NCBI GenBank assembly: GCA_016195585.1
Contig: JACPZJ010000167.1
Coordinates: forward strand, 1-19,440
From: Nitrospirota bacterium
GTDB lineage: Bacteria > Nitrospirota > CAKKRA01 > 9FT-COMBO-42-15
Length of the DNA stretch: 19,440 bases
Direction: 5' to 3'
Below are positions 1 through 6,991 of the stretch, in pieces (positions within the stretch are counted from its first letter, which is position 1; each line of letters starts with the position of its first letter). The notes beneath the pieces are model-generated. The model made no database searches, was not told the origin of the DNA, and was given only the letters and a program-made list of their open reading frames with translations. A program made the position numbers and the translations under genes.

Positions 1-489
1 GCACAAAAAGAAAATAAACCCATCTTTATGCTTATTACAGCCATCTGGTGCCACTGGTGCAATGTGTATGAGGAAAAGAGCCTTGCAGATAAAGATGTAG
101 CAGAATATATAAATAAAAACTATATACCCATCTTTGTTGACTATGATAAGAGAAAGGACATAAGCAAACAGTATCCTGCAACAGGCTTGCCTGTAACAGT
201 AATCTTATCACCTAAGGGTGAAAGGCTTGCAACAGTATCAGGATATATTCCTAAAGAAAGGCTGCTTCAAAACTTAAAGACAACAGCCTTGTCCTTTAAA
301 AGTGGAGATATCCCGCCGCAGGCAGGGGTAAAGAGAGAAACGGAGAAGCGGGGAAAGGGGGAAATGGGGAAACGGAGCACTGAAAAGGTTAAGCATCTCA
401 CTAATGCAGAGCTAAAAAAAATCACCGCAGGTTTTAAAGAGATAGTCCTTTCCAATTATGACCCTCAATACGGCGCAGAAGGGAAATGA
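1..489 (+). CDS. YyaL-like protein, N-terminal thioredoxin-fold part (5' end outside window)
   Basis: The frame is open from base 1, so the gene begins upstream; the first ATG in the window (28) is internal to the domain. Residues around the AIWCHWC motif followed by YEEKSLADKDVAEYIN and a later GLPVTVILSPKGE (cis-Pro loop) are typical of the thioredoxin-like DUF255 domain at the front of YyaL/SPATA20-type proteins. In the family this is a redox-active or redox-like domain; the substrate is unknown. The frame ends at a TGA (487-489) just after SNYDPQYG, where family members normally continue into the helical domain. That continuation is present in the next reading frame (see 458-1501), so this is probably one gene broken by a single-base frameshift. 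A charged low-complexity stretch (about 327-385) interrupts the linker. The domain call is secure; whether the break is a mutation, a sequencing error or a true split is open. Confidence 0.8.
   Translation, partial: AQKENKPIFMLITAIWCHWCNVYEEKSLADKDVAEYINKNYIPIFVDYDKRKDISKQYPATGLPVTVILSPKGERLATVSGYIPKERLLQNLKTTALSFKSGDIPPQAGVKRETEKRGKGEMGKRSTEKVKHLTNAELKKITAGFKEIVLSNYDPQYGAEGK
327..385. repeat. G-rich low-complexity insert inside the thioredoxin gene
   Basis: A purine-only, G-rich run of variations on GGGGAAA and GAAACGG encodes a run of Lys, Arg, Glu and Gly (residues GKGEMGKR) in the linker after the thioredoxin fold. It looks like an expanded short-unit repeat rather than domain sequence, and it keeps the frame. 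The boundaries are approximate. Confidence 0.5.
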
Positions 490-1501
490 TAAAAGGCCTG
501 AGCCTGAATATTTGATGGATCTTTATAAAAACAGGGACAGGAAAGACTGGGTTTATAAGGTGGTTGAGCTTCAGAAGAAATATAAGCTTTCTGGATTATA
601 TGACAGGATTGATGGGGGATTTTTCAGATACGCCGCTGAAAGGGACTGGTCAAGGCCTCACTTTGAAAAACTCCTGTCTGACAATGCGGATATTGTACGA
701 CTATATCTCCATGCCTATCGGATAAGTAAAAATGAAAAATATAAAAAGATTGCTCAGGACTCGCTTAATTATGTTCTAACAACTTTTTATAATGAACAGG
801 AGGCGAGGTTTTACAATAGTCAAAGGTCAGATATTGTATACTACTATCTTTCAGAGAAGGACAGAAAGGCTGTCGGCTCACCTGATGTAGACAGGGCTGC
901 CTTTGCAGTTTCTCAATCTAAGATGATTATAACCCTCCTTCATGCTGCTGATACACCCCCCTTTATTCCCCCCTTGGTAATGGGGGACACAGGGGGGTTA
1001 AAAGACATTGCCATTTCATGCCTTCAGTTTATCTATAAAAATATGGTAACAGAAAATGGCGTTTTAAGTTATTATGACCCTGCAAAAAAAGAGAATGGAT
1101 TAACTGGCCAGCTTGAGGATAATCTTTGGGCAACCCTTGCGTTTAAGGAGGCATATCTTCATACAAAGAACAAGGAGTATCTTGATACAGCAGAGACTCT
1201 CGCACAATTTGTTGTAACCAGCCTGCATGATAAAAAACAGGGCGGGTTCTATGAGTGGAGAATAGGAGAAGCAAAGGGGCAAGGGTCAGGGGTCAAGGGG
1301 CAAGGATTAGGAGAGAAGGCTTATCTGTTAAACGGATTAGCAGCATATACAATGCTTGAGCTTTATAAACTCACTAACAAAGAGGAATATCTTAAAACAG
1401 CAAAAGAGACCATTAGTGTCTTTCTCCCTGATAAGAATAAGCCCTCCTCGCCATACTTCCAGAGAAGCGCCGGGTATTTGATAAAGGGTTTGAGTAAATA
1501 G
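458..1501 (+). CDS. YyaL-like protein, C-terminal alpha/alpha-barrel part (frameshifted continuation)
   Basis: The 347-residue frame carries the family signature GLYDRIDGGFFRYAAE followed by WSRPHFEKLLSDNA (residues 46-77), then helical repeats such as YKKIAQDSLNYVL, QLEDNLWATLAFKEAYL and LLNGLAAYTMLELYKL. This is the six-hairpin glycosidase-like region of YyaL/SPATA20 proteins; no enzymatic activity is firmly established for it. It overlaps the upstream thioredoxin frame by 32 nt. Its first ~12 residues (MTLNTAQKGND) look like out-of-frame translation of the conserved YDPQYG linker, so the ATG at 458 is probably not a native start. The family is usually 600-700 residues in one chain, which fits the two pieces joined. 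Two inserts derive from dispersed repeats: residues about 166-182 (953-1003) and a Gly/Gln/Lys-rich stretch (1271-1313). Confidence 0.8.
   Translation: MTLNTAQKGNDKRPEPEYLMDLYKNRDRKDWVYKVVELQKKYKLSGLYDRIDGGFFRYAAERDWSRPHFEKLLSDNADIVRLYLHAYRISKNEKYKKIAQDSLNYVLTTFYNEQEARFYNSQRSDIVYYYLSEKDRKAVGSPDVDRAAFAVSQSKMIITLLHAADTPPFIPPLVMGDTGGLKDIAISCLQFIYKNMVTENGVLSYYDPAKKENGLTGQLEDNLWATLAFKEAYLHTKNKEYLDTAETLAQFVVTSLHDKKQGGFYEWRIGEAKGQGSGVKGQGLGEKAYLLNGLAAYTMLELYKLTNKEEYLKTAKETISVFLPDKNKPSSPYFQRSAGYLIKGLSK
953..1003. repeat. Dispersed palindromic repeat inserted in frame in the YyaL-like gene
   Basis: A C-rich left half (CCCCCCTTTATTCCCCCC) faces a G-rich right half (GGGGGACACAGGGGGG), giving an imperfect inverted repeat. 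It is translated as TPPFIPPLVMGDTGGLK. A closely related element lies at 3494-3550 inside the DUF58 gene and is read in the same frame (PPLIPPLVRGETEGLK). Two copies in unrelated genes show that this is a mobile or dispersed element and not part of either protein family. Confidence 0.8.
1271..1313. repeat. GGGTCA/GGGGCAA-type low-complexity insert in the YyaL-like gene
   Basis: Tandem variants of AAGGGTCA, GGGGTCA and AAGGGGCAA are translated as a Gly-Gln-Lys run (GQGSGVKGQGLG). Related G-rich units occur at 5744-5769 in the Bat gene. The insert preserves the frame and sits in a probable loop. Confidence 0.55.
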
Positions 1502-1566
1502 GATTCTCCTAAAATCATATGGCATAATAGACAGGGGTATTAAAAATGTGATACCATTTAATAATA

Positions 1567-2811
1567 ATGGATATTGGATATCACCCTGCTATCTTGATTA
1601 CTGCTGATCCTGTTCCCGCGCTTAGGGATATAAAGCCGCCAAGGGATTTGTTTTATCTTAGCTGGTGGTTTATCCTTTTGCTTGTTCTTATTTTCTCTGG
1701 CCTTATACTGTTTATACTTTATAAAAATAAGAAGAATAAACTTATTAAAGAAGACGGGGCTATTGAGGAGCCGATAATGGTGAAAAAAGAGCCAATTATA
1801 ACAGAAGATTTAGAAAGGGATTTTAAGATGAAAAAGAAAAAAGGGATTGACAGCGAGATTGAAAGACATGATGAGATCGTGAACAGGATGAAAGAGGAGA
1901 TAAAAAAGGTAATAGTTGGTCAGGATGCAATGATAGAGAAGGCGCTTATCGGCCTTTTTTCAAGGGGGCATATAATTCTTGAAGGTATGCCCGGCCTTGC
2001 AAAGACCCTCTTTCTAAAAACGCTCTCTCAAATAGTTGACACATCATTTAACAGGATACAGTTTACCCCGGACCTCCTGCCTGCTGACCTTATTGGCACA
2101 AGGATATATGATAAGAAGACAGGCAGGTTTTACACAAGAAAGGGCCCGATATTCGCCAATCTGATACTTGCTGATGAGATTAACAGGGCGCCTGCAAAGG
2201 TGCAGAGCGCGCTCCTTGAGGCAATGGAGGAAAAACAGGTAACTATCGGCGATGAGACATTTAAGCTGAATGAACCCTTTATGGTCATGGCAACGCAGAA
2301 TCCAATAGAAGGCGAGGGCACCTACAGGCTCCCTGAGGCGCAGCTTGACAGGTTTATGTTAAAGATAAAGATAAGTTATCCAAGCTATGATGATGAGAAG
2401 GAGATTGTAAACAGGATGGCAAAGGGAAAGGCAATAAAGGTTAATACAATAACAGCGCCTGATGAGATATTAAAGATAAGGAAGGTTGTGGATGATATAT
2501 ATGTGGATGAGGTGATGAAAAAATATATCCTGAATATTGTCTTTGCAACAAGAAAGGTTGAAACTAATGGCATTGGCATTGAGGAGTATATCCAATTTGG
2601 GGCATCGCCGAGGGCGTCAATATACCTTACAACCACAGCAAAGACCCATGCCTTTTTAAGGGGGCGTGGATATGTAATGCCAGAGGATATAAAGGCCATC
2701 GCAACCGAGGTCTTGAGGCACAGGATCATCCTCACCTACGAGGCAGAGTCAGAGGGTGTTACAACGGATAGCTTAATTGAAAGATTGTTTGAGAAGGTGG
2801 AAATACCCTGA
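1567..2811 (+). CDS. MoxR-family AAA+ ATPase with membrane-anchored N-terminal stub
   Basis: Residues about 100-414 are a full MoxR ATPase: Walker A GMPGLAKT (140-147), Walker B LILADEINRA (199-208), sensor 1 MATQNP (241-246) and sensor 2 GASPRA (345-350). MoxR proteins are ATP-driven chaperone-like enzymes that work with the DUF58 and von Willebrand A proteins encoded next to them, as here. The first ~87 residues are not part of a normal MoxR: DIKPPRD followed by one hydrophobic span (about 31-52) and a basic KNKKNK tail. They resemble the start of the DUF4381-like membrane proteins found in Bat operons. An internal ATG at 1828 has a good AAAGGGA site 7 nt upstream and would give a 327-residue MoxR of usual length, whereas the ATG at 1567 has no clear ribosome site. 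A cytosolic MoxR from 1828 and a membrane-tethered fusion from 1567 are both possible. Confidence 0.9.
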   Translation: MDIGYHPAILITADPVPALRDIKPPRDLFYLSWWFILLLVLIFSGLILFILYKNKKNKLIKEDGAIEEPIMVKKEPIITEDLERDFKMKKKKGIDSEIERHDEIVNRMKEEIKKVIVGQDAMIEKALIGLFSRGHIILEGMPGLAKTLFLKTLSQIVDTSFNRIQFTPDLLPADLIGTRIYDKKTGRFYTRKGPIFANLILADEINRAPAKVQSALLEAMEEKQVTIGDETFKLNEPFMVMATQNPIEGEGTYRLPEAQLDRFMLKIKISYPSYDDEKEIVNRMAKGKAIKVNTITAPDEILKIRKVVDDIYVDEVMKKYILNIVFATRKVETNGIGIEEYIQFGASPRASIYLTTTAKTHAFLRGRGYVMPEDIKAIATEVLRHRIILTYEAESEGVTTDSLIERLFEKVEIP

Positions 2812-2813
2812 TA

Positions 2814-2985
2814 CCCCTCACCCTACCCTCTCTCACAAGGGAGAGGGAAAAGTGCGATGGCTTTTTCCAATAGGGGAAAGGGGTTTTTTGTAGGGCAATC
2901 CTTTTGTAGGCACGGTTTAAACCGTGCCTACAGGCCCTTTCGTTTCCCCTCCCTTGATGGGAGTGGATTAAGGGGAGGGTGAAGG
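2814..2985. repeat. Composite intergenic repeat between moxR and the DUF58 gene
   Basis: The gap holds three stacked elements. A C-rich hairpin lies at 2814-2847 (CCCTCTC pairing with GAGAGGG). A perfect palindrome lies at 2905-2932. A related element in opposite orientation lies at about 2946-2985 (CCCCTCCC facing GGGGAGGG). The outer elements look like inverted copies of one family, giving a MITE-like outline. No T-run follows the hairpins, so they are not clear terminators; transcription probably continues into the DUF58 gene. Confidence 0.65.
2905..2932. repeat. Perfect 28-bp palindrome, copy 1
   Basis: The 14-base left arm TGTAGGCACGGTTT is followed directly by its exact reverse complement AAACCGTGCCTACA. 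A second perfect 28-bp palindrome with the same outline (GTAGG...CACGG / CCGTG...CCTAC) lies at 17321-17348, so this is a dispersed family. Confidence 0.85.
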
Positions 2986-3004
2986 AAGGACAAATTTAAG
3001 AGAT

Positions 3005-3967
3005 ATGGAAACAAAAAGCATAGCAGAGAGGAATATTTTCAAAAACATCAAGAGGCTTGAGATAAGGACAAGACACCTTGTGGATACCCTCTTTAATGGC
3101 GACTACATGAGCCTCTTTAAAGGCCGCGGACTGGAGTTTGTATCTTTAAAAGAATATGAAGATGGTGATAATATAGGCGATATAGACTGGTCTGTTACAG
3201 CAAGGCTTGATGAGCCATATATAAAGACATACAGGGAGGAGAGGGAACTCCCTGTGATGCTCGTCATAGATGGCAGCCCATCCATGCAATGCGGCATAGA
3301 TTCCAAAAGAAAGTGGGATGCTGTACTGGAGGTCTCAGCCACCCTCATCTTCTCAGCAGTAAGATCAAATAGCAGGATAGGCCTTCTGATATTTACAGAT
3401 AAGATAGAGCTATTTATTCCGCCAGCAAAGGGGAATGGCCATGCCTTTAGGATATTAAAGGGGCTGCTTGAGTATAGAAGGCCAAGCCACTCTCACCCCC
3501 CTTTAATTCCTCCCTTAGTAAGGGGGGAGACAGAGGGGTTGAAAGGGGGATGCGGGGGGATTATTCCCCTTCAATACCTCCACAGGGCAATAAAAAAGCG
3601 GTTTATTGTGTTTTTTATATCTGATTTTATCTTTCCTTTAAATAAAAGAGACTGGTTTGGTTCAGCGAAGAGATATGACCTGATTGCTGTAAGGGTATTG
3701 GATCAGGATGAATTGCAATTCCCAGATATCGGCCTTGCTGACATTATTGATGCTGCGACAGGAGAGTATCTCTCTTTTGATTCTGGTGATAAGGGGTTTA
3801 AAGAAGAATATGCGAGGGCAGCCTCTGACAGGGAAAGAGAGACCCATGATTTTTTCAATAGGTTGAAGATAGATGATGTCCTAATAAGGACAGACAGGCC
3901 GCTAACAGCCCCCTTTCTCCGACTCTTTTATAAAAGGGCAAGGCAGGGTCTGTCATTCCGCACTTGA
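3005..3967 (+). CDS. DUF58 domain protein of the MoxR/Bat operon
   Basis: The DUF58 signature is clear: GRGLEFVSLKEYEDGD and IGDIDWSVTAR (residues 40-67), YIKTYREERELPVMLVID (72-89), then DGSPSM (89-94), which keeps the D-x-S-x-S metal-site pattern of a von Willebrand A fold. DUF58 proteins act with MoxR ATPases, probably at the inner face of the membrane; the exact role is not established. Residues about 162-186 (PPLIPPLVRGETEGLK and flanks) are an in-frame copy of the palindromic repeat also seen at 953-1003 and are foreign to the family. The last few residues (LSFRT and stop) are encoded by another dispersed repeat starting at 3951, so the native C-terminus has been replaced. The ribosome site is weak. 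The family call is secure; full function of this disrupted copy is uncertain. Confidence 0.9.
   Translation: METKSIAERNIFKNIKRLEIRTRHLVDTLFNGDYMSLFKGRGLEFVSLKEYEDGDNIGDIDWSVTARLDEPYIKTYREERELPVMLVIDGSPSMQCGIDSKRKWDAVLEVSATLIFSAVRSNSRIGLLIFTDKIELFIPPAKGNGHAFRILKGLLEYRRPSHSHPPLIPPLVRGETEGLKGGCGGIIPLQYLHRAIKKRFIVFFISDFIFPLNKRDWFGSAKRYDLIAVRVLDQDELQFPDIGLADIIDAATGEYLSFDSGDKGFKEEYARAASDRERETHDFFNRLKIDDVLIRTDRPLTAPFLRLFYKRARQGLSFRT
3494..3550. repeat. Dispersed palindromic repeat inserted in frame in the DUF58 gene
   Basis: Outer arms CCCCCTTT and AAAGGGGG enclose a second inverted pair (CTCCCTTA / TAAGGGGGG). The element is a close relative of 953-1003 and is read in the same frame as that copy. 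It falls between LEYRRP and the IIPLQYLHRAI helix, a likely loop of the fold. Confidence 0.8.
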
Positions 3968-4013
3968 TGCGGAATCCAGAAAACACTGGATTCCCGCTTT
4001 TGCGGGAATGACG
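3951..4013. repeat. TGTCATTCC...GGGAATGACGA palindromic repeat over the DUF58 stop codon
   Basis: Outer arms GTCATTCC and GGGAATGAC pair. Inside lie two smaller hairpins (CCGCACTTGATGCGG and CCCGCTTTTGCGGG) and the pair GGAATCCAG / CTGGATTCC. The element supplies the final residues and stop codon of the DUF58 gene. Repeats of this design are common in genomes rich in short dispersed palindromes. It has no T-run and so is not an obvious terminator. Confidence 0.75.
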
Positions 4014-4060
4014 ATAGGGTAACCCCAGTCAAAACCACTGGGAATTGCAAATTAAAATTT

Positions 4061-5842
4061 ATGATTCATTTTTCAAATCCAATAATTTTTTTGCTCATAC
4101 CCCCTGTGATATTGCTCTTTTTTCTCCTTCGCAGGCTGAGGAAATATCATGCCATATCTGTTTCGAATATCAGCATAATCAAAAAATCAGCGAAAAAAAC
4201 GGGATTCACCAAAATAGCCCTTCTATCCCTGAATATTGCTGTTATCCTCCTTCTTGTCCTGATTGCAGCAAGGCCGCAGGGCTTGGGCGGCATAAAAGAG
4301 GAAAAATTTACAGGGATGGACATGGTGATTGCCATGGACATCTCTGGCAGTATGCGGGCAGAGGACTTTAATCCAAACAGGATTGAGGCTGCAAAGAGGA
4401 TAACGTTGAATTTCATTGACAGGATGAAGGGCAACAGGATCGGCCTTGTCCTATTTGCCGGAAGGAGCTTTACCCAGTCCCCCTTGACAGTGGACTATAA
4501 TGTGCTGACAGAGTTTATCAATCGGATTGACCTTCGCATGATAGATATAAGCGGGACAGCTATTGGCGATGCCATTGTAACATCTGCAAACAGGTTCTTT
4601 GATGATAAGGTTAGAAGCAGGGTGATAGTACTTTTAACAGACGGAGAAAATAACGGGGGGGCTATTGACCCACTTACCTCTGCTGCTGTTGCAAAATACA
4701 GGGGGATAAAGGTATACACAATCGGGATAGGAAGCCCAGAGGGTGCGCCGATTCCTGTGTATTCTGAATCAGGCAAGGTTATCGGTACAATCCTTGCTAA
4801 GATAGACGAGCCGCTGCTAACAGATATTGCGGATATTACAGGCGGCAGGTATATCAGCGCATCGGATGAGAAAGGGCTTATTAGCGCCTTTGGTCAGATA
4901 GCAGATATGGAAAAGGATAATATTAAGATGGACAAGCATGTCATATATAAAGACTATTATCCCCATGCTGCTGTTGCGGTTGCCTTTATCTTTACACTAT
5001 CCTTTTTATACGAAAGGCTAAGGAGGCGGACGGCATCTCTATTAGTTTGGCGGAATCAGATTTATAAGTGGATATTGTCAGGGGTATTTATATTGGTTTT
5101 GCTTTTTATAGCAATAGGGCCTGATAGGAAGAATAACGAGGGCAAAGGGGACGGCCTTGATATAGTGATTGCCATGGATACATCCCTGAGTATGCAGACA
5201 GAGGATATTGCCCCGAACAGGGGTGTTTATGCAAATAACCTTGCGAGGGAGATTATCACTGCCCTGCCTGCAAAGAGGGTGGGCATTGTCCTCTTCTCTG
5301 ATTACGGTTATATACTCTGCCCCCTTACCTATGACAGGGATGCAGCCCTTACCCTTTTATCTAACAGGACGAGGGAATCTGGCAAGGGAACAAATATCTC
5401 TGATGCAATCATGACCTCTGCGCTCCTTTTTACAGATAAAGACCATAAAAAGGTCATCCTCCTTCTTACCGATGGCGAGGATACAAGAGGGGTGAAGGCA
5501 GAAAAGATAGGGGAGATATTGCAGGATAATAACATAAGACTATTTACAATAGGCATCGGCAGGAAGGAGGGCGGCCTGATACCCATAAGAACCGGTGAGA
5601 AGATGGAGTTTAAAAAAGATATTGCAGGGGAATATGTACATTCAAGGCTTGATGAAGGGCTGTTAATGGAGATAGCAAAGGCTGGTAAAGGCGAGTATAT
5701 TAGTATGGGTAATAACCCTGTTGAGATTATAAAGGCAGTGGTCGAGGGTCAGGGGGCAGGGGTCAGGGATTGGAAGGGCGGGGCAAGCCAATACCTTTCT
5801 TTTGTTGCACTAATGCTTTTTATGGTGATTATTATATTATGA
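4061..5842 (+). CDS. Fused BatA-BatB protein: two von Willebrand A domains in one membrane protein
   Basis: This 593-residue protein holds two complete vWA domains. The first has D93-x-S95-x-S97 (AMDISGSM), T166 (SGTAIGD) and D193 (LLTDGEN). The second has D373-x-S375-x-S377 (AMDTSLSM), T444 (GKGTNISD) and D471 (LLTDGED). Both metal-binding (MIDAS) sets are therefore intact. Predicted membrane spans lie near residues 7-23, 51-71, 303-320, 337-353 and 577-593. BatA and BatB are normally two genes with a membrane pair before and one span after each vWA; here the second half has kept only one leading span, as expected of a fusion. The protein ends inside its last span, without the usual short tail. 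Bat proteins act in the cell envelope and have been linked to stress tolerance in some bacteria. A G-rich repeat (5744-5769) encodes EGQGAGVRD before the last span. The start has no strong ribosome site. Confidence 0.9.
   Translation: MIHFSNPIIFLLIPPVILLFFLLRRLRKYHAISVSNISIIKKSAKKTGFTKIALLSLNIAVILLLVLIAARPQGLGGIKEEKFTGMDMVIAMDISGSMRAEDFNPNRIEAAKRITLNFIDRMKGNRIGLVLFAGRSFTQSPLTVDYNVLTEFINRIDLRMIDISGTAIGDAIVTSANRFFDDKVRSRVIVLLTDGENNGGAIDPLTSAAVAKYRGIKVYTIGIGSPEGAPIPVYSESGKVIGTILAKIDEPLLTDIADITGGRYISASDEKGLISAFGQIADMEKDNIKMDKHVIYKDYYPHAAVAVAFIFTLSFLYERLRRRTASLLVWRNQIYKWILSGVFILVLLFIAIGPDRKNNEGKGDGLDIVIAMDTSLSMQTEDIAPNRGVYANNLAREIITALPAKRVGIVLFSDYGYILCPLTYDRDAALTLLSNRTRESGKGTNISDAIMTSALLFTDKDHKKVILLLTDGEDTRGVKAEKIGEILQDNNIRLFTIGIGRKEGGLIPIRTGEKMEFKKDIAGEYVHSRLDEGLLMEIAKAGKGEYISMGNNPVEIIKAVVEGQGAGVRDWKGGASQYLSFVALMLFMVIIIL
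5744..5769. repeat. GGGTCA-type low-complexity insert in the Bat gene
   Basis: Units GGGTCA, GGGGGCA and GGGGTCA follow one another and encode GQGAGVR just before the C-terminal membrane span. The units match those at 1271-1313. Confidence 0.5.
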
Positions 5843-5864
5843 AGAAAATAGTCTTTATTATAGT

Positions 5865-5933
5865 AAGTAGGGTGGGCTATGCCCACCAAATAATATTGGC
5901 AGATGAAAACGGTGGGCACAGCCCACCCTACTT
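5865..5933. repeat. Inverted repeat of two GGTGGGC..GCCCACC palindromes between the Bat gene and the TPR gene
   Basis: Arms at 5865-5887 and 5911-5933 pair over 23 bases with one mismatch, around a 23-base AT-rich loop. Each arm is itself nearly palindromic (GGTGGGCTATGCCCACC and GGTGGGCACAGCCCACC). It lies in a 131-bp gap and could form a very stable hairpin in the transcript. It has no T-run, so it may protect or pause the RNA more than end it. Confidence 0.75.
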
Positions 5934-5973
5934 CTAACTTGTGGGAGAGGATCAGTGTGAGGGGAATTTTTAA

Positions 5974-6642
5974 ATGAAAAAAACAATTCTAATTATTATT
6001 GCTCTAATAATATTTTTATCTGCTGGATTAATTATTGAATCTTTGCTAAATCCTGTTAAAAAGGGTAATGGCTATTATAAGGCAGGGAAATGGAAAGAGG
6101 CAGAGAGGGCTTATCTGTCAGCCCAAAGGTACAGGCCTGATTCTTATATCATCAATTATAATCTTGGAAATATATATTTTAAAAAGGGGGATTATGATAA
6201 GGCAATCAGCTATTTTCAAAAGGCTGTAGAGAAGGAGAAGGGTTTTTTTGAGGGCTATTATAATCTTGGTACTGCCTATATTAAAAAGGGGGCTACAAAT
6301 GAAGCCCTCTATTACCTTGAAAAGGCAAGGGAATTACGGTCTGATGATGAGGATTTAACTGCAAACATCAGGTATATCCAGTCTGTTAGAGACAGGGAAA
6401 AGGCAAAGGGAGAGGAAGGAGATGCAAAAACAGCCCTCCAGCCCGAATATACCGGTGAGGCAAAGCAGATGGACTCAGATGAGGGGGGCGCTGTAGTAAC
6501 AGGAGAGGGGATGGAGGCTATTTTAAGGATGCATAAAGGGGAGGAGGAGAGGTGGCAGGGCGCCTTTAGGCTTGATATAGAGGGGGCATCAAAGAAGGGT
6601 CAGCAGGATGGAATAGAGGGTGTATGGCAGAAGGACTGGTAG
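5974..6642 (+). CDS. BatC-like TPR protein with N-terminal membrane anchor
   Basis: An N-terminal hydrophobic span (about 3-24) anchors a run of TPR motifs: GNGYYKAGKWKEAERAYLSA (31-50), YNLGNIYFKKGDYDKAISYF (62-81) and YNLGTAYIKKGATNEALYYL (96-115), each with the usual Gly/Ala/Tyr spacing. The tail (after about 140) is charged and low in hydrophobic residues. TPR proteins of this size and place close the Bat cluster as BatC and probably act as a scaffold in the periplasm. The ATG at 5974 follows a GAGGGG site about 10 nt upstream. No BatD gene follows; the next gene is unrelated and has its own promoter. Confidence 0.85.
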   Translation: MKKTILIIIALIIFLSAGLIIESLLNPVKKGNGYYKAGKWKEAERAYLSAQRYRPDSYIINYNLGNIYFKKGDYDKAISYFQKAVEKEKGFFEGYYNLGTAYIKKGATNEALYYLEKARELRSDDEDLTANIRYIQSVRDREKAKGEEGDAKTALQPEYTGEAKQMDSDEGGAVVTGEGMEAILRMHKGEEERWQGAFRLDIEGASKKGQQDGIEGVWQKDW

Positions 6643-6697
6643 GTAAATAATAGATATTTATATTGATATTACAAATACTTATATCAATTCTTTTCTA

Positions 6698-6726
6698 TTG
6701 ACAATGATACTTAAAAGGCATATAAA
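6698..6726 (+). promoter_or_regulatory. Sigma70-type promoter for the first PSE-family transporter
   Basis: TTGACA (6698-6703), a 17-base spacer and TATAAA (6721-6726). The start of transcription would be near 6733, giving a leader of about 260 nt before the ATG at 6992. It is the only good promoter in the 349-bp gap 6643-6991. Confidence 0.75.
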
Positions 6727-6842
6727 TGGACTTTAAAAAATAGAGAAATACTTCATTTAATAAATATACCCGTAATAAGTATTCCTGCATAAGAAACTTC
6801 ACTTTTAGAGGGGGGTGATGTGGAAAGTGCTAACCTAAGAAC

Positions 6843-6872
6843 CGCAAAAACGCAAAAAACGCAAAATCGCAT
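6843..6872. repeat. CGCAAAA tandem units in the transporter leader
   Basis: Four CGCAAAA-like units (CGCAAAAA, CGCAAAAAA, CGCAAAAT, CGCAT) follow one another inside the leader. Function unknown; this may be another low-complexity repeat of this genome or an unstructured regulatory segment. Confidence 0.4.
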
Positions 6873-6892
6873 AGGAAGGGGGGATGTTTCAG

Positions 6893-6907
6893 AACAATAC
6901 TATTGTT
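6893..6907. promoter_or_regulatory. 15-bp palindrome AACAATA-C-TATTGTT, possible operator
   Basis: A perfect 7+7 inverted repeat around one base lies 85 bp before the transporter start and about 160 bp after the mapped promoter. Its size fits a dimeric regulator site, but no regulator gene is adjacent and the same site is not seen before the second transporter. Confidence 0.3.
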
Positions 6908-6991
6908 TCATAATTGTTTTTAGTAGGGATGTTTTGGGGAAATAAATTTACTAATTGTCTATCTTACTTAACTTTAATAGGGAGGTAGAGT

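Noticed and set aside
4045..4371. 108-codon plus-strand frame overlapping the start of the Bat gene
   Set aside because: Out-of-frame reading of the BatA membrane region; the vWA frame has clear homology through the same bases.
6810..6900. A known riboswitch in the first transporter's leader
   Set aside because: G-rich runs are present but I could not match the conserved core of any riboswitch class.
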